A DNA stretch of 64,000 bases from the NCBI GenBank assembly GCA_905250075.1, contig CAJNOP010000045.1:539779-603778 (forward strand), in the 5' to 3' direction. Below, in pieces: positions 36,701-48,504 of this stretch. Source of the stretch: Rotaria sp. Silwood1 (lineage: Eukaryota; Rotifera; Eurotatoria; Philodinida; Philodinidae). A program made the position numbers and the translations under genes. The notes under the pieces were generated by a model. The model was given only the letters and a program-made list of their open reading frames with translations. It ran no database searches and was not told where the DNA came from. Positions within the stretch are counted from its first letter, which is position 1. Each line of letters opens with the position of its first letter.

Positions 36701-39147
36701 CTAGTGTTTCGACTCAAAACATTCGTATTATCTATCATTTCTACGTAGCATAAACTTATTTTTATTCTTATTCATGTATTTTTCTTCCATAATAAATATA
36801 ATAATTTATATTCATTGATGAAAAACTAACGATTTATTTCAGTGTAGTTGATGACACATTTGAATACTTCTACACTGAATACAGATCTAGTTGTACAGTA
36901 GAAATATTCATAGAAACACATACTATTGTTGTGTACTTTAATGAAGGTTATATTAAATCATGTTTTTTTAATTTTCACAATAATCATTGTCACTGCATCA
37001 TCACTATTTCGTTATTTCTCTAAGAACTTTTTCTAATACTAAAGACGAAACAAACATACTATTCAGTTAGTACTAATATATTAACGAAGTATTATATATA
37101 GTTAAGGTATCGGTAATGCTAACATCATGTTAATTATTTTTTTTCGTCTTTTTTACACATAATTTGATAGAATACGATGTGTTCATATCGAAAAGCTAGT
37201 TCTTACTGTGTATGAATGCTCTTTTGAAGTTGAAAGACATCAAAAACTTTGAAAATTTTGTTTCTCTTGAAAAATAAATCTTTTCTTCAAAAACTTGTAA
37301 CATATTTAACTCCAGTTTTCTCGTCAACTTCTGAGAAGATATTTTTCAGATTGAATATTAAAAACTGTATATCAACTACTAGATGTTAGACCAACTTGAA
37401 CCAAAAAAAAAAAGAATCTTTTTGATGACAGTGCTTCGAATCGTAATCATTGGAAAGTATAGAAGTCGTTTTTGTAAACCTTTTTACTTTTTCGATTAAG
37501 TCAGAAAGTCAAATATTTGATGTCGTTCGATCGATCATACCAATAATCATACAAGTATGCATTGTTTTTTTTCTGTTTTTGTTTCGTTGCTATGTAATCT
37601 CGATTTTTTTGAAATTTTGAGCCAAATAGCGAAAATTCTGTTCATAGCTTTGAATACTCTTCATAAAAATTAAATTTTCTTCAATAGAACTATCATGTTT
37701 GAAATTAGCATGAAAATATGCTTTCAGATGAAAAAAGAACATAAATACTCCCATACCATAGACAAATACATTAGTGAGCTCATAATTTTATACTGATTTT
37801 GAATATGATAGTTTTATAGAGGACATTATAATAGTTATGAGAAAATATTTTCGATATTTAGGTCAAAATTTAGAAAGAAAAAAACTGAAGTTTTTCAGCC
37901 ACAAAGCAACATAGAAGAAAAAAGCAGCGTTGCTTACTTTAATGATCATTAATATGATATATATCGAATGAGATTAAAAAGTTGATTTTCTCACTTAACT
38001 GAAAAAGTAGATTGATTTACAAATAACGACTTCTACACAATGTATGCATGAGGGACCATATTCATATATTAAACCGCTTTAGAATCAAGACCATCCACAT
38101 CATGTAGATCCTAAAAAGTTACTGATTTATCGCTACCAAGATAACGCATTTTTATGAGAATTTTTAGTACAATATCGTGATTTTCCTCAGGAACACCAAG
38201 AAAATTGAGTTTCAAATCAAAATTTAAAACTTTATACAGAGACAAACCTTAACAAGAATAATTTGTTGAGAATCGAGTGGGGACTACGACTTTATACTAA
38301 AAAGTACCTTAAAAACGCAGTACTGTGGCAGCGATATATCAATATTGGGAAATATTTTTAGGATGTTCATAGCTCATAAGCATTTACATGATGCATACGA
38401 TATTGATTCAAAAGCGATTTGACACTTGGATATGTTTCGTCGTCAGTGCGGCTCAAAACTTTATAATCAAAAGTTCTTTTTTTTTAGGTTCAAGTCTGTC
38501 TAGTAGCTAGTAGTCGATATACATTTTTTAATACTCATCAAAAGAAAACCATCTCAGAAATTGACAAGAAAATCGAAGTTAAGTATGTTGCACATTTTGG
38601 AAAAAAAGATTTATTTTTCAAGAAAAACATAAATATTTATCAAGTATACAGAGATAATCGTATGATAGGCATTATGACTTCACTTTTCATGAAAATATTT
38701 TTTTGCTCATTTTTTTTTGTCTGATTCAGTTACTTAAAAACAAACACTGCAAGAATCTAATAAGAAAATGATCTTCATATATATCAAACAAAATTTATCG
38801 TAAATATTCTAAATGTTAATAGGAAAATCAAGCAATTGTCATTATTATTTTATTCAAATTATGAAGCTTATCTTCAGTTTTACAAAATTAAACCTCTAAA
38901 TTACATATCAACAACAGAATGTTGTTTCATTTTCACAATGGTATGTAAATATAGATCTCTTGTTTTATTTCACGAATAAATTATTTTAATTTTTCAACTG
39001 ATGTCCAGATATACAGTACGACATCTTTTTTTTTCTTTTATCACACAACATAGCTATGAGTTATAATTATCAAGACCTTTACTAATTAACATATACGATA
39101 GATGTATTTTATATTTTTGTACAAAGTCATACAAATGTTTTATTCTC
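33770..39147. other. Long gene-free AT-rich region
   Basis: About 5.4 kb with no exon, RNA gene or element that I can support. It contains poly-A/T tracts and a TA-rich palindromic run near 35060-35095. Confidence 0.4.
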
Positions 39148-39995
39148 TATATGGGCTACTCAGCGAAAACGGGACATTTACCCGTTGTATTTGAATGCAA
39201 TTCTCTATCAGGATAGGTTTTTTAAGTGAATTGTTTTTGCATAGACTTACTTAAAATTATCTGCTCTATCACATGGTTATTAATTAACTATTAACTAATT
39301 AATAATTAACTAATTAAGAAGTAATTAGCGAATATCTTGATAACCGAATGATGCAAAAACTGGGAAACTTTAGGATAGCCTCTAGGGTATGAGCCGCATA
39401 TATAGTAAAATTTTCTGCGAGATCGGACTTCAAAAAGTTCCTTCCAAAAAATCGACCTCTTTCAGAGCCTTTAGACGGAATTGAAACAAAAACGTTCGTC
39501 TTAGTATTATTCTAGGGACTCCTACCGTTGACATGAACTCCTTGGAATCGATTTCGAACTTTTCAGTTCGTTACCAGAGCATTTGATTGGTAGTGAAGTC
39601 ATACTCAGTCACGTCGCTAACACCGAATAAATTTTATTTTTTGAAAAATCTAGACATGCTCAAAATAACTGTACACCGGGATTTAGTAGCTTTAGGAGTC
39701 GTATCTAATATCGCGTATTAAGTTTACGGCGATTGTGCAACACTTGAAAATTTTTGAAACCCAAAGTATATCAAGTGACAGTTGATGTCCTTTTTGGTGT
39801 CACGCCACTAACGCTAGTTTTTCGTTAATAACTGCACTGAACAAGGCTCTGGAGTGCTGATTTTTTCATGGCATCTAGAGTAATTAGAGACTCGTACAAC
39901 ATACAGAAATCACACCTAAACCAGCTGATAATTTCAAGATATGCATATTCCGAGTTTGCGATGTCACGTCGCTAACGAATGATTTAGCCCATATA
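39148..39995. mobile_element. Candidate non-autonomous DNA transposon (848 bp), Tc1/mariner-like ends
   Basis: The ends are an exact 11-bp inverted repeat, TATATGGGCTA and TAGCCCATATA. This can be read as a 9-bp TIR inside a TA target duplication. The interior is clearly richer in GC than the flanking kilobases. It carries the phrase CACGTCGCTAAC twice (about 39611 and 39965) and a variant, CACGCCACTAAC, near 39800. No transposase frame is present. The short TIR makes the superfamily call tentative. Confidence 0.5.
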
Positions 39996-40713
39996 AAGAA
40001 ATCATAATTGAATGACACAGCTGCATACTCTTTTATTTGAAACAAAGAAAAGTTTGAAATGTGCATTTTATGTTCTCGTTAATGGCAATGCTCTTTTATA
40101 AATTCTTTGTTAAACATAAATTATTATTCTTATCAGTGTGATGATCATTATCATTTACAAGGTTCAATCTTTCATAATAAATTTAGTAGAAATGACATTC
40201 ACAAAAATTGACATTTGCTGTGTATATTTTATTTTTTTCGTTACAGAATAAAAAAAGATTGTAAATTGCCAAGGAATTCTCGAAATAATTCTTTGATACT
40301 CATAACAATAAATATTTTAGTTTTGTGCATCTGTTAATATAATTTTTTAAAAGAAAAAGTTAATTGTTCATAATTTAATATTTTGAGTGACATGAAAACA
40401 TTTTTGTGTTTCAAATTTCATTTGCCATCTTGATCTTGACTTGCTTTATCCTCATTGTCATTCATAATCAGTCTTCTTTCTCATCTATTCTATTTTCCAT
40501 GTAATTATTGAAAATAATACATTCTATTCGAGAAAAGACAAAATTTGATAGACTCGTTTAATAGGTTTGAATAATTAAGTTTTCTTTGTTCATAATTGTT
40601 TATGTAAAATTACACAAATGTCTAAATAGCTTTATCATAAGTAGTTTTTTTAGTCGAATTATTCTCAAGAAGTTTTCATACATCTCAATTACAAAAAAAT
40701 AATAATCTAACAT

Positions 40714-40803
40714 TTAACTCTTTCTGGCCGAATGTTGCCATATGGCAACATTTTTCTCCATAGGAGTACGGCATTTTTCAAATAGCCGGTCGAAAAGGGT
40801 AAA
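40714..40803. mobile_element. Very small palindromic MITE with TTAA-type flank
   Basis: A ~90-bp unit runs from TTAACTCTTTCTGGCCG to the inverted counterpart CCGGTCGAAAAGGGTAAA. It encloses a perfect 22-bp palindrome at 40731-40752 (arms AATGTTGCCAT and its inverse). TTAA on the left and TAAA on the right would fit a mutated TTAA target site and CCCTTT-like ends as in piggyBac relatives. Being so short, it could also be an isolated hairpin. Confidence 0.35.
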
Positions 40804-40809
40804 GCATGA

Positions 40810-43630
40810 AAAGTAATTACTTACATCAGTTTACGTTATTCGTAACACCTGTAATAAACTAGCTATAAGGCTTTGTCATAAAATAAAAAACAGAATGATG
40901 AAAAGTTATATTTGATAAGAATTTATTATAAAACTTGTAATTCAATTCATTTATCGACATTAAATAATACTACTCAAGCTAATGTTAAGAGTAAATATTA
41001 CTTTTTTGTCTTCTCAATTATGTTGCGAATATTCGATTCTTTATGAGTAATGCTAATAATTATACGGTGAGAGAAAACAAAATAACTTTTTTTCGCTTTT
41101 GTACAGACACTCTTAGCATCATGATTCACAACATTCTTATTGTATCGATATATAAAAGCAAAAAGAAAACTTTTCTTCCCGTAGTTCGATCGCACATTTT
41201 GTAGTACGTTAAAAATGGACTATTATTACAACATGTTCCTCCATTAATAAATAAAAAGAAATGGCATACATGGAACTATCAAAGACCAATAAGCAATTTT
41301 TTCTTTCATTCAATAATTTATACAATAGTATAAATGAATTTTATGACATAGACAAAAAAAGGAATAAAAAGAGCACGAGAGATATTAAAAAAGAAAATGT
41401 TATAATCATTCTCTTTATATTCTAACTGTTTTAACATACTAATCGATGTAGAATACATAACATTGGTTCATGATAGAAGCATAAAAAACTTTACCCTTCT
41501 TTTTTTGCTTTCGATTAAATCAATGGTTATAATAACTTGAGAAACAAGATGTAAGTAGGTAGGAAAAGCCTATTATTTTATTTAGCACAATTAAAATAAA
41601 AACATGCATTTTTTTTACTTAAAGCAATTATTCAGTATGAATATTTCTTTGAGATGTATAAAAAAAGGAACAGTTTTTTTTCTTTCTATTGATTTCATCG
41701 CGTTCCTTTTTTCTTCTTTTTATGTATATCATCGATTATTTATAATTATAAAAATTTCTAATCCTCGTGCATTCATAGTATTAAATTACTACTATCATAA
41801 TGCACGTAATACTAATAAAAGCAGCTCGTTTTTTCTTATTCTCCAGTTTATAAGACAAAAAAGCAGACCTTTATAGAGATTTTTCTATAGAAAAAAAAAA
41901 AAGAAGAAAAAGGTGAATAAGAAACGATTTTATAAGAGATGAAATACCATCATAGCATTAATACAATTAACTTCGATTTTTTTCAAAGCAACCATTTTTC
42001 ATAAAAGAAAATAAAAAAATACAATGACGTCTCATGTTTTAAACAGACAAGATTCTTATAGTGATCATTAAAGTGCTAAAAACTTCAGGTAAGTATTCTT
42101 GTCATCAAATAAATTTCAATAAATATTTTTCAATGTATCAATTAAATAATAAAAAGATTATTATAGCATACTTTTTTCTCTTTTAAGTTTTTCTCTTTTA
42201 AGTTTTTCTCATCAAAAGTTAAATCACTACGATCGACGCGGTTTGTGTTTTTTTATTCCGTATTGTTCGTCTTGATTTTAAATAATCGTCATATAAATTT
42301 CTTTTGCTATGATAGAATATCTTTAGTATTAGAGAAGATGTCTCTGTCATAGGAAGTTCCTTTGAAGACGCAACGCTTCAAACAAAACAAATAAGTATTT
42401 CGTAGTGATTCAATTAATTAAGATATTGTAACTTTAATCAGAAATATTTCTAATTTTCATGATTCTTATATGAAGATTGAAGTCAAAAAGATTTCTTTGC
42501 TTTTCTAATTCTGAAAAGTTCTCTAAACGATTACAACCTTCTCTAGAGTCTTTTTACTGATTAGCATTTAAAAAAGAGATATATGTAGTAGAACATATTA
42601 TAGAACATTTAGCTGCTTAAATGTGACAGCAGATCCAAAATTTTCTATTGTTGGAGAATAGCGTTGGTGAATGTATCATAAATATATATCTATATAAATC
42701 CATTTTATTTCACTTATTATTTATGCTCGTTAAGTAGTAGTACAAATTTTTCGTTTCAAATACTATGATTATTCTCTTTCTCTGTCATGTTAATATGAAA
42801 AAGAGAGGAAAACTGAAATCCTAAGAAGAGAGAGAACGAAATGTTCTAAATGCAACAATCAAACAATAATATATAAATAAAGAACAAAAAAAAAGGAGAA
42901 CGACAAAGTTAGTAAAACAAGAAATATATACCACTACTTATAAATATTTTTTTGATTTTCTTTTAATTAAGAATATTTGTATTTGTATTAAATTTAATTT
43001 AATAGACCATTGCATAAATTCTTTTTCTATGTTAAAAGATATAAGTACTGTCTTAAAATTCTCTATCTTATGAATTAACTACGAATATTTTTATTCTTAT
43101 CGATGAAAACAATGTTCGATGAAAAAAAAGTAAGTTTCTGAGAAAATATAAATTAAGAGAAAAACGAACTAAAATTCAATGAAACATCTCTAATAACTTT
43201 TTTCCTAGTTCTTGCACCTTTCTTCTTACGCATGTGCCTAGTACGAGTGTAATGTTCTTAAGAAAAAAAAATAATTTATTAAGGAAACAAGTAATCCTTT
43301 GTGATTGATGATGATCATTTAATACAACTTGAATGTTTTTCGAGTATTTAATAGCAAATCAAAAAATATTATTTTATTAGTAGACAGAAATATTTTTAAT
43401 ATAACATGAAGTATTAAATCTTCTGGGAATCATAAAAACAAAGATCTTTTTATGATAAAGATGTTAATCTAACAAACTTATCCCTTCTACACCGAATTGC
43501 AACAGTGTTACTTGCATAAAGGACTGAAGAAAGAAGAAAAGAAAGCGAAATGATAATAATATTTTATTAAGGAATTTACTATTATTTCTCGAGAACACTT
43601 TGTATAATTTATAAAAATTTCTCTTATTTT
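40810..43630. other. AT-rich intergenic region before the methyltransferase array
   Basis: No gene recognised. The frame at 41604-41876 lacks coding character. Only about the last 80 bp before 43639 resemble the leader of the other two array genes. Confidence 0.4.
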
Positions 43631-43674
43631 CTTTCTAGTCTTTCATCAGTCATATACAAAATGATTCAGCATTA

Positions 43675-44628
43675 ATGTCAACTGTAACAACAAAAAGACT
43701 AGATTTATTATTTACTAGCAAAACATTAATTATTTTTTCACTTGTTATATCTATATTTGGCCTATATTATTTTGTTATAAAAAGTAAAACATCATCATCA
43801 ACAATCAATTTTCTTGTTTCATCATTACCATCATTGTCATCAAGAGAGCTTAATTCTAATCCATGTCAATTATCTATGAAAGAATCTGATGATTGGTTTT
43901 GTGAATTAGATTCCGATTGGAAACGTCGAAAAATGCTCCATCATATACAAAATAAACGTAATCGGATATCAGATATGCGTCCATTATTTTTTCAAAATAA
44001 TTGGGAACCAACCATACAATGTGAATTTGAACGACGAGTTGGTAATATTGGTGATGGTGGAAAATGGGTTTGTGATATACATCGTTTTGGACCTATGAAT
44101 ACTACAAATCTACTGGTTTATTCATTGGGTTCGAATGGTGATTTTAGTTTTGAACGTGCAATTAAAGAACTATTTCGAAATGCAGAAATTCATACATTTG
44201 ATATGGGACTATTTAAATGTCCTGAAAATGTTTGTACATTTCATCAGGTTCGTTTAGGTAGTGGCAAAAATGATAGTTCAAAATCTTTACAAATGGTTAT
44301 GAATGAACTTGGTCATCAAAATCGACAGATTCATATACTTAAAGTTGATATTGAAGGTAGTGAATTTAATTTTTTTGAAGAACTATTTCAGTCTTCAAAT
44401 AATAATCAAAGTGATTTACCTTATATTCGTCAAATTCTTTTTGAAATTCATCTTGGTGCTGATAGAAGTGAAGCACCATGTCGACGTGCACATAAATTAT
44501 TTGAGTTATTTCGTTCTTATAATTATGCAATATTTCATAAGGAAGCAAATTTATATGATGCACAAAATGTTTTTGAATATGCAATGTTACGTTTAAATCC
44601 ATCATTCTTTATATCACCATTATGATTA
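43675..44628 (+). CDS. METTL24/FkbM-like methyltransferase, array copy 1
   Basis: The frame encodes 316 residues with no intron. A short cytoplasmic leader and one membrane segment (about residues 17-36) make a type II signal anchor, so the enzyme domain should face the secretory lumen. Family marks: C116-EFERRVGNIGDGGKW; an SAM-binding loop VYSLGSNGDFSFE (about 148-160); the acidic turn HTFD (about 173-176); and the FkbM-type motif ILKVDIEGSEF (about 220-230), followed by QILFEIHL. This matches METTL24-like proteins, whose substrate is unknown to me. The start is supported by two near-identical paralogues downstream. A conserved acceptor CTTTCTAG ends exactly 36 nt before the ATG in all three, implying a 5' UTR intron. 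A 4-codon upstream ORF (MIQH) overlaps the leader. The juxtamembrane stalk is longer than in copies 2 and 3. AATAAA is at 44797-44802. Confidence 0.88.
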
Positions 44629-44796
44629 TGTAAATTTAATCCGAATGTTTTCATTTCATATCTGTTATTTGTTATAGAAATGTCTGCTTTGTTTTTTGAC
44701 AGAATCGATATTGTTTGAACAGAGAAAGATGAATTGAGTTTTTATGAAATTTTTGTTTATGTTGTCTTTTCGTGAAAAAAAGTTGAATTATTTATA

Positions 44797-44802
44797 AATA
44801 AA
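44797..44802 (+). promoter_or_regulatory. Polyadenylation signal, array copy 1
   Basis: AATAAA sits within a block, TAAATAAAAACAGRAAAC, conserved at the same relative place behind all three methyltransferase copies (55633-55638 and 59307-59312). Confidence 0.6.
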
Positions 44803-44879
44803 AACAGAAAACATTATATCGATCCAATAATTGCATACATGTAAAAAAATGCGTTAAAATAAGTAAACCATGGCGTAGT

Positions 44880-45619
44880 TAGAAGTTTTTAAGTGATGGG
44901 CTGTTTTCCACCTAAACTATTTTAAGTAGTAGGCAGTAATGGGCAATAAAAAAACCAATTGAAATTCACTTTTTCTAAAACTTATTACCATCACAAAAAT
45001 CGATGTTTATTGAAGAGAAGTTTGTTTCTCTTAACAAATAGGCGGCTGGTTCACTTTTTTGTATTAATTCACAAATGCACGTCTCAACTTTCGTATATTC
45101 AAATATATAACGTTAACAAGGATAAATAAGCACAAATAAAACCGCTATCGAATTCAAGTGGATTAACGAGTGTTTGGGCGAAAAAAAATCATTGCATGAT
45201 GATCATTGTGACCATCGATTTTATAAAAAAAAAAGAAAAAGATAGTCGGTTGATCTTTCTCGATCACTTAACAAGATGACAACAAGATACAATATAATAA
45301 TGTGACGCCGCTTAGGCCTCTATACATGTATGTTTATCTAGATTTTTCATCGTTAGGAAATAAGTATCGTTTGGAAAATAATCCATGAACAATTACTTTC
45401 AAACTTGTGAACGATTGCCTAATGACTATATTCTTGACTACGTAATTCTAAATGACTTTTTTAATGCATGATAATACAGAAAAAAGAACATTTTCAAAAT
45501 ATGTTCCACAGTAAATCTGAAAAGAATAACGAAAACACATGAAAACATAATAACACATCAACTGGAATCGTGATGATACTTTATTGAATCCGATCAGTTA
45601 CAGATTGGTTGTTTATAAT
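44880..45619. repeat. 3' flank of copy 1, part of the array duplication
   Basis: The stretch from about 44875 aligns with the region behind copy 2 (from about 55700): a TTTAAGTSATGG.C.GTTT block and the CCATCACAAAAATCGA block. Its last part (about 45470-45619) aligns with the region behind copy 3 (about 59410-59559), including AACATAATAACA and GATCAGTTA.AGA.T. No gene inside. Confidence 0.7.
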
Positions 45620-45905
45620 GATTCTCTCAACTTTGGCAGAAAGAAAAATGTCGAAAGGTAAAAACGTCGAAAGGTTAAACTATCGAAATGTAAAAATTTT
45701 CAAAGTAAAGTTGCTCAAAGATATGTTTTCTAAACATGACTCGCAAAGATGTCATAGCAAGTTGATTTTAATTCCACCGTGTTCGATTAAATTTCTTATT
45801 GACTCATTGCGTCACTTCTCGTCCGGTATAGCGTAGTAAATTGACTATTCAATAAAAATAGTCGATTATATACAATCGTATACAATCATAGGTACATATA
45901 TATAA

Positions 45906-47459
45906 ATGGCATCGGTCAATGCTGCCTCAAATTCCAACAACGAAAAATTAGATTTTATCACCTCGAGCAAAGGTCAACCGTTATTAGTGATGAATAATTA
46001 CGTATACAAGTGCACCAAAAAGACAAGGAAAAAAAAATGCTGGATTTGTACAACGAATGGCTGTAAGATCTTTGTTCATACAGACATAAACAATAACTAT
46101 TTATGTGGTGGTAAAAATGAATATGAGCATGCTGCTAATCCAGAATTACTTGAAATTCATCAAACACGTCAACAAATAAAACGACAAGTAATGAATGAGT
46201 TAACACCAATAGGAGCAGTTTATGACGAGAAAATGTCGAAAACATCTATGAGTTCAACAGCCATTGCTATATTTCCAACGGTCCGCGAAATTTGTAAGTG
46301 ACTTTATCAGTACTTATAAAAATAAAAAAATCTGTTTTACTTTAGACCAAGGTTTTGCGAAGACTCGACGAAAAGCAATGCCACCCGCTCCACAGTCATG
46401 TATATTTGACATTCCCGAACAATATACATTGACAATTGACAATAAAAGATTTTTATTATTTGATGAAGCTCGTGTTCGATGAGAGGGATTATTAATTTTC
46501 TCTAGTGATATTCAACTTGATTTGTTATTTAAATCTTCGATAGTTTATATGGATGGAACTTACAGTAAAACACCAAATCATTTTTTTCAATTATTTACAA
46601 TGCACTCTGTGAATTTTGACATTTGTTAGTATAAAAATTTTTCTTTTATTTCTAAATATTTTTTAAAGGCATGCCTAGTGTCTTTGGACTGCTCATAGAT
46701 AAAAAATCTGCTACATAGAAACAAATTTTTACTGAGTTGAAAAATATTGCATCGAAAAAAGGACTCAATTTTTCACCATCACTCATTATGTCTGATTTTG
46801 AACCGGGTTTATTTTCGGCAGTGAAATCAGAAGTTAGTATATTATGTTTCAATTAAAAAATCTTTTTTTTTATCAATTTGACTATTTTCAGTTTCCATCA
46901 GCTACACATAAATGCTGCTTTTTTCATTTTTGTCAGGCCATATATAGGCAAATACAGAGTTTAGGGCTACAACAACATTATTTATCTGATGAAAATTTTC
47001 GTCTTTTATGTCGTAAGTTGATGGCATTAGAATTAATGCCACTAGACAAAGTGGTGAGCAGTTTTGAAGATCTAAGAAGTGCTGCTCAATGTTTACCCCA
47101 ATTAGAGGTTATAGAATTATTACAATATTTTGAAAATAATTGGATATCAAATATTGAATTATGGAATATGTTTGGATTATATAGTCGAACCAATAACACC
47201 TGTGAAGGTTAGTAAACATCATGTACCAACAAAATGACATTTCTGCTTTTTTATAATTTAAGGCTATCATAATAGAATAAATAGTCGGTTGCAACGGAAC
47301 CATCCAAATATATGGCAACTTATTAGCTTCATGAAAGTGGAAGAAAAACGTGTTCAAAATATACGTCTTCAATGGTCTTCTGGCGCATCAAATAAAAAAA
47401 AGAAACTCACTGCAGCATTACAAAATCGACATACTATGGGCTATTTAATTTCAGTCTGA
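45906..47459 (+). pseudogene. MULE transposase with N-terminal FLYWCH finger
   Basis: Exons by splice signals: 45906-46293, 46346-46633, 46669-46829, about 46891-47207 and about 47263-47459 (introns GTAAGTG..TTTAG, GTTAGTA..AAAG, GTTAGTA..TTTCAG, GTTAGTA..TTTAAG). The N-terminus is a FLYWCH-type zinc finger (NYVYKCTKKTRKKKCWICTT, then a Cys and His-rich end). The DDE triad is visible: Asp in VYMDGTYSKTP, Asp in IMSDFEPGLF, Glu in TNNTCEGYHNRINSR, the last followed by the typical HPNIWQLI. Two in-frame stops interrupt it: a TGA in the RVR-EGLL region (about 46480) and a TAG in the SAT-KQIF region (about 46716). Otherwise it is intact, so this is a young, recently inactivated copy. Exon borders after the second are less certain. 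Confidence 0.85.
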
Positions 47460-47509
47460 ATTTATCAAATAAAAATAATACTTGATTTCAAACTGAAACG
47501 TGAGTCTAG

Positions 47510-47740
47510 GAGTGAGGGAGGGGGGTGACTGATGGTGTGGGTGTTGGTCTGGGACCCACACACACACCCACACCCATGGTGCGGGTGTGGGCGCGCGAGT
47601 GAGGGTGAGGGTCTGCTTGTGGTTTTGTGTACTATAGGCTTTAGTCCCCTGCACAGGGGACTAAGCGGGGACTAAGCTTTTTGTGGGGGGGACTAAGGGG
47701 GACTTTGCAGGACTAGGGGGGACTAAGGGTTTTTAGTGAG
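47510..47740. repeat. G-rich block with telomere-like and GGGGACTAAG repeats
   Basis: In otherwise AT-rich DNA this block holds several G runs. The first part contains GTGTGGG and its inverse CCCACAC repeatedly (about 47535-47595) and can form a hairpin. The second part (about 47640-47735) repeats GGGGACTAAG-like units about five times. It lies inside the MULE, downstream of the coding region. Confidence 0.75.
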
Positions 47741-48504
47741 ACTACGTAGTATCAAGCGAGAAAAGTTTGATTCGGAAGAAATTGGTGTGGTTTTTTTGAT
47801 TATGGAATTCAGTTTGAAATAAAAAAGCCCATAGACTCAAAATCGAATAGATGCTTTGTATCATCGATATAACAATTATTTACTAAGTGCATCTGATCTT
47901 CTTACTGGTCTGTCTTTCATCGTGGCGAAGAAGAAATGATACACCAAAAATTTTAATTAACTTTTTCAATTGACTTATTGAGAATTTTTGCTTGTCTTTG
48001 ATTCATTTCTTATTTGATAACAAAATTGATTTATATTAAACTGTTGATTATTTTGCATACTCAGAAAAAAATCTAAATTTGCTTTGGTATTCTTTTGTTC
48101 TCTAATAGCTTTACTTTCGATATTTTTGTAGTTCGATATTTTTATATTTCGACATTTTTCTATTTCGACATTTTTATAGTTCGACATTTATATAATTTTT
48201 TTTTCGACATTTTTACTTTCGACCAAAGTTCAGATTACTGTTTATAATACAAAGGGTGTGAGTATGGATGTAGATATTAATGCAGATCTTATCTTTATTC
48301 GCACCCACACTCCACAATCACCTTTATTTCTATACGAAATATGTTCTCTAGATAAACACTTATAATATCTGTCAAACTAGTTTAGAATTACAGCGTTATC
48401 AACATTACAATAAGATAATATTTAAAAGAGTAACGATTGAGAATGAAGGAGGATTTTCTAACGAGGGAACTTCACGATTTCATACACTCTGTTTCAGTTC
48501 ATAT

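Larger units (their letters stand above)
45620..48238 (+). mobile_element. FLYWCH-MULE transposon, almost full length (2619 bp)
   Basis: The element is flanked by a perfect 10-bp target duplication, TGTTTATAAT, at 45610-45619 and 48239-48248. Its subterminal regions are inverted copies made of repeated AAAAATGTCGAAA units: about 45645-45700 at the left, about 48110-48225 at the right. The outer block is AACTTTGG.. at both ends. It encodes a transposase on the plus strand (45906-47459). A paralogous empty site exists at about 59550-59559, behind methyltransferase copy 3. A G-rich block (47510-47740) lies between the gene and the right end. Confidence 0.9.
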
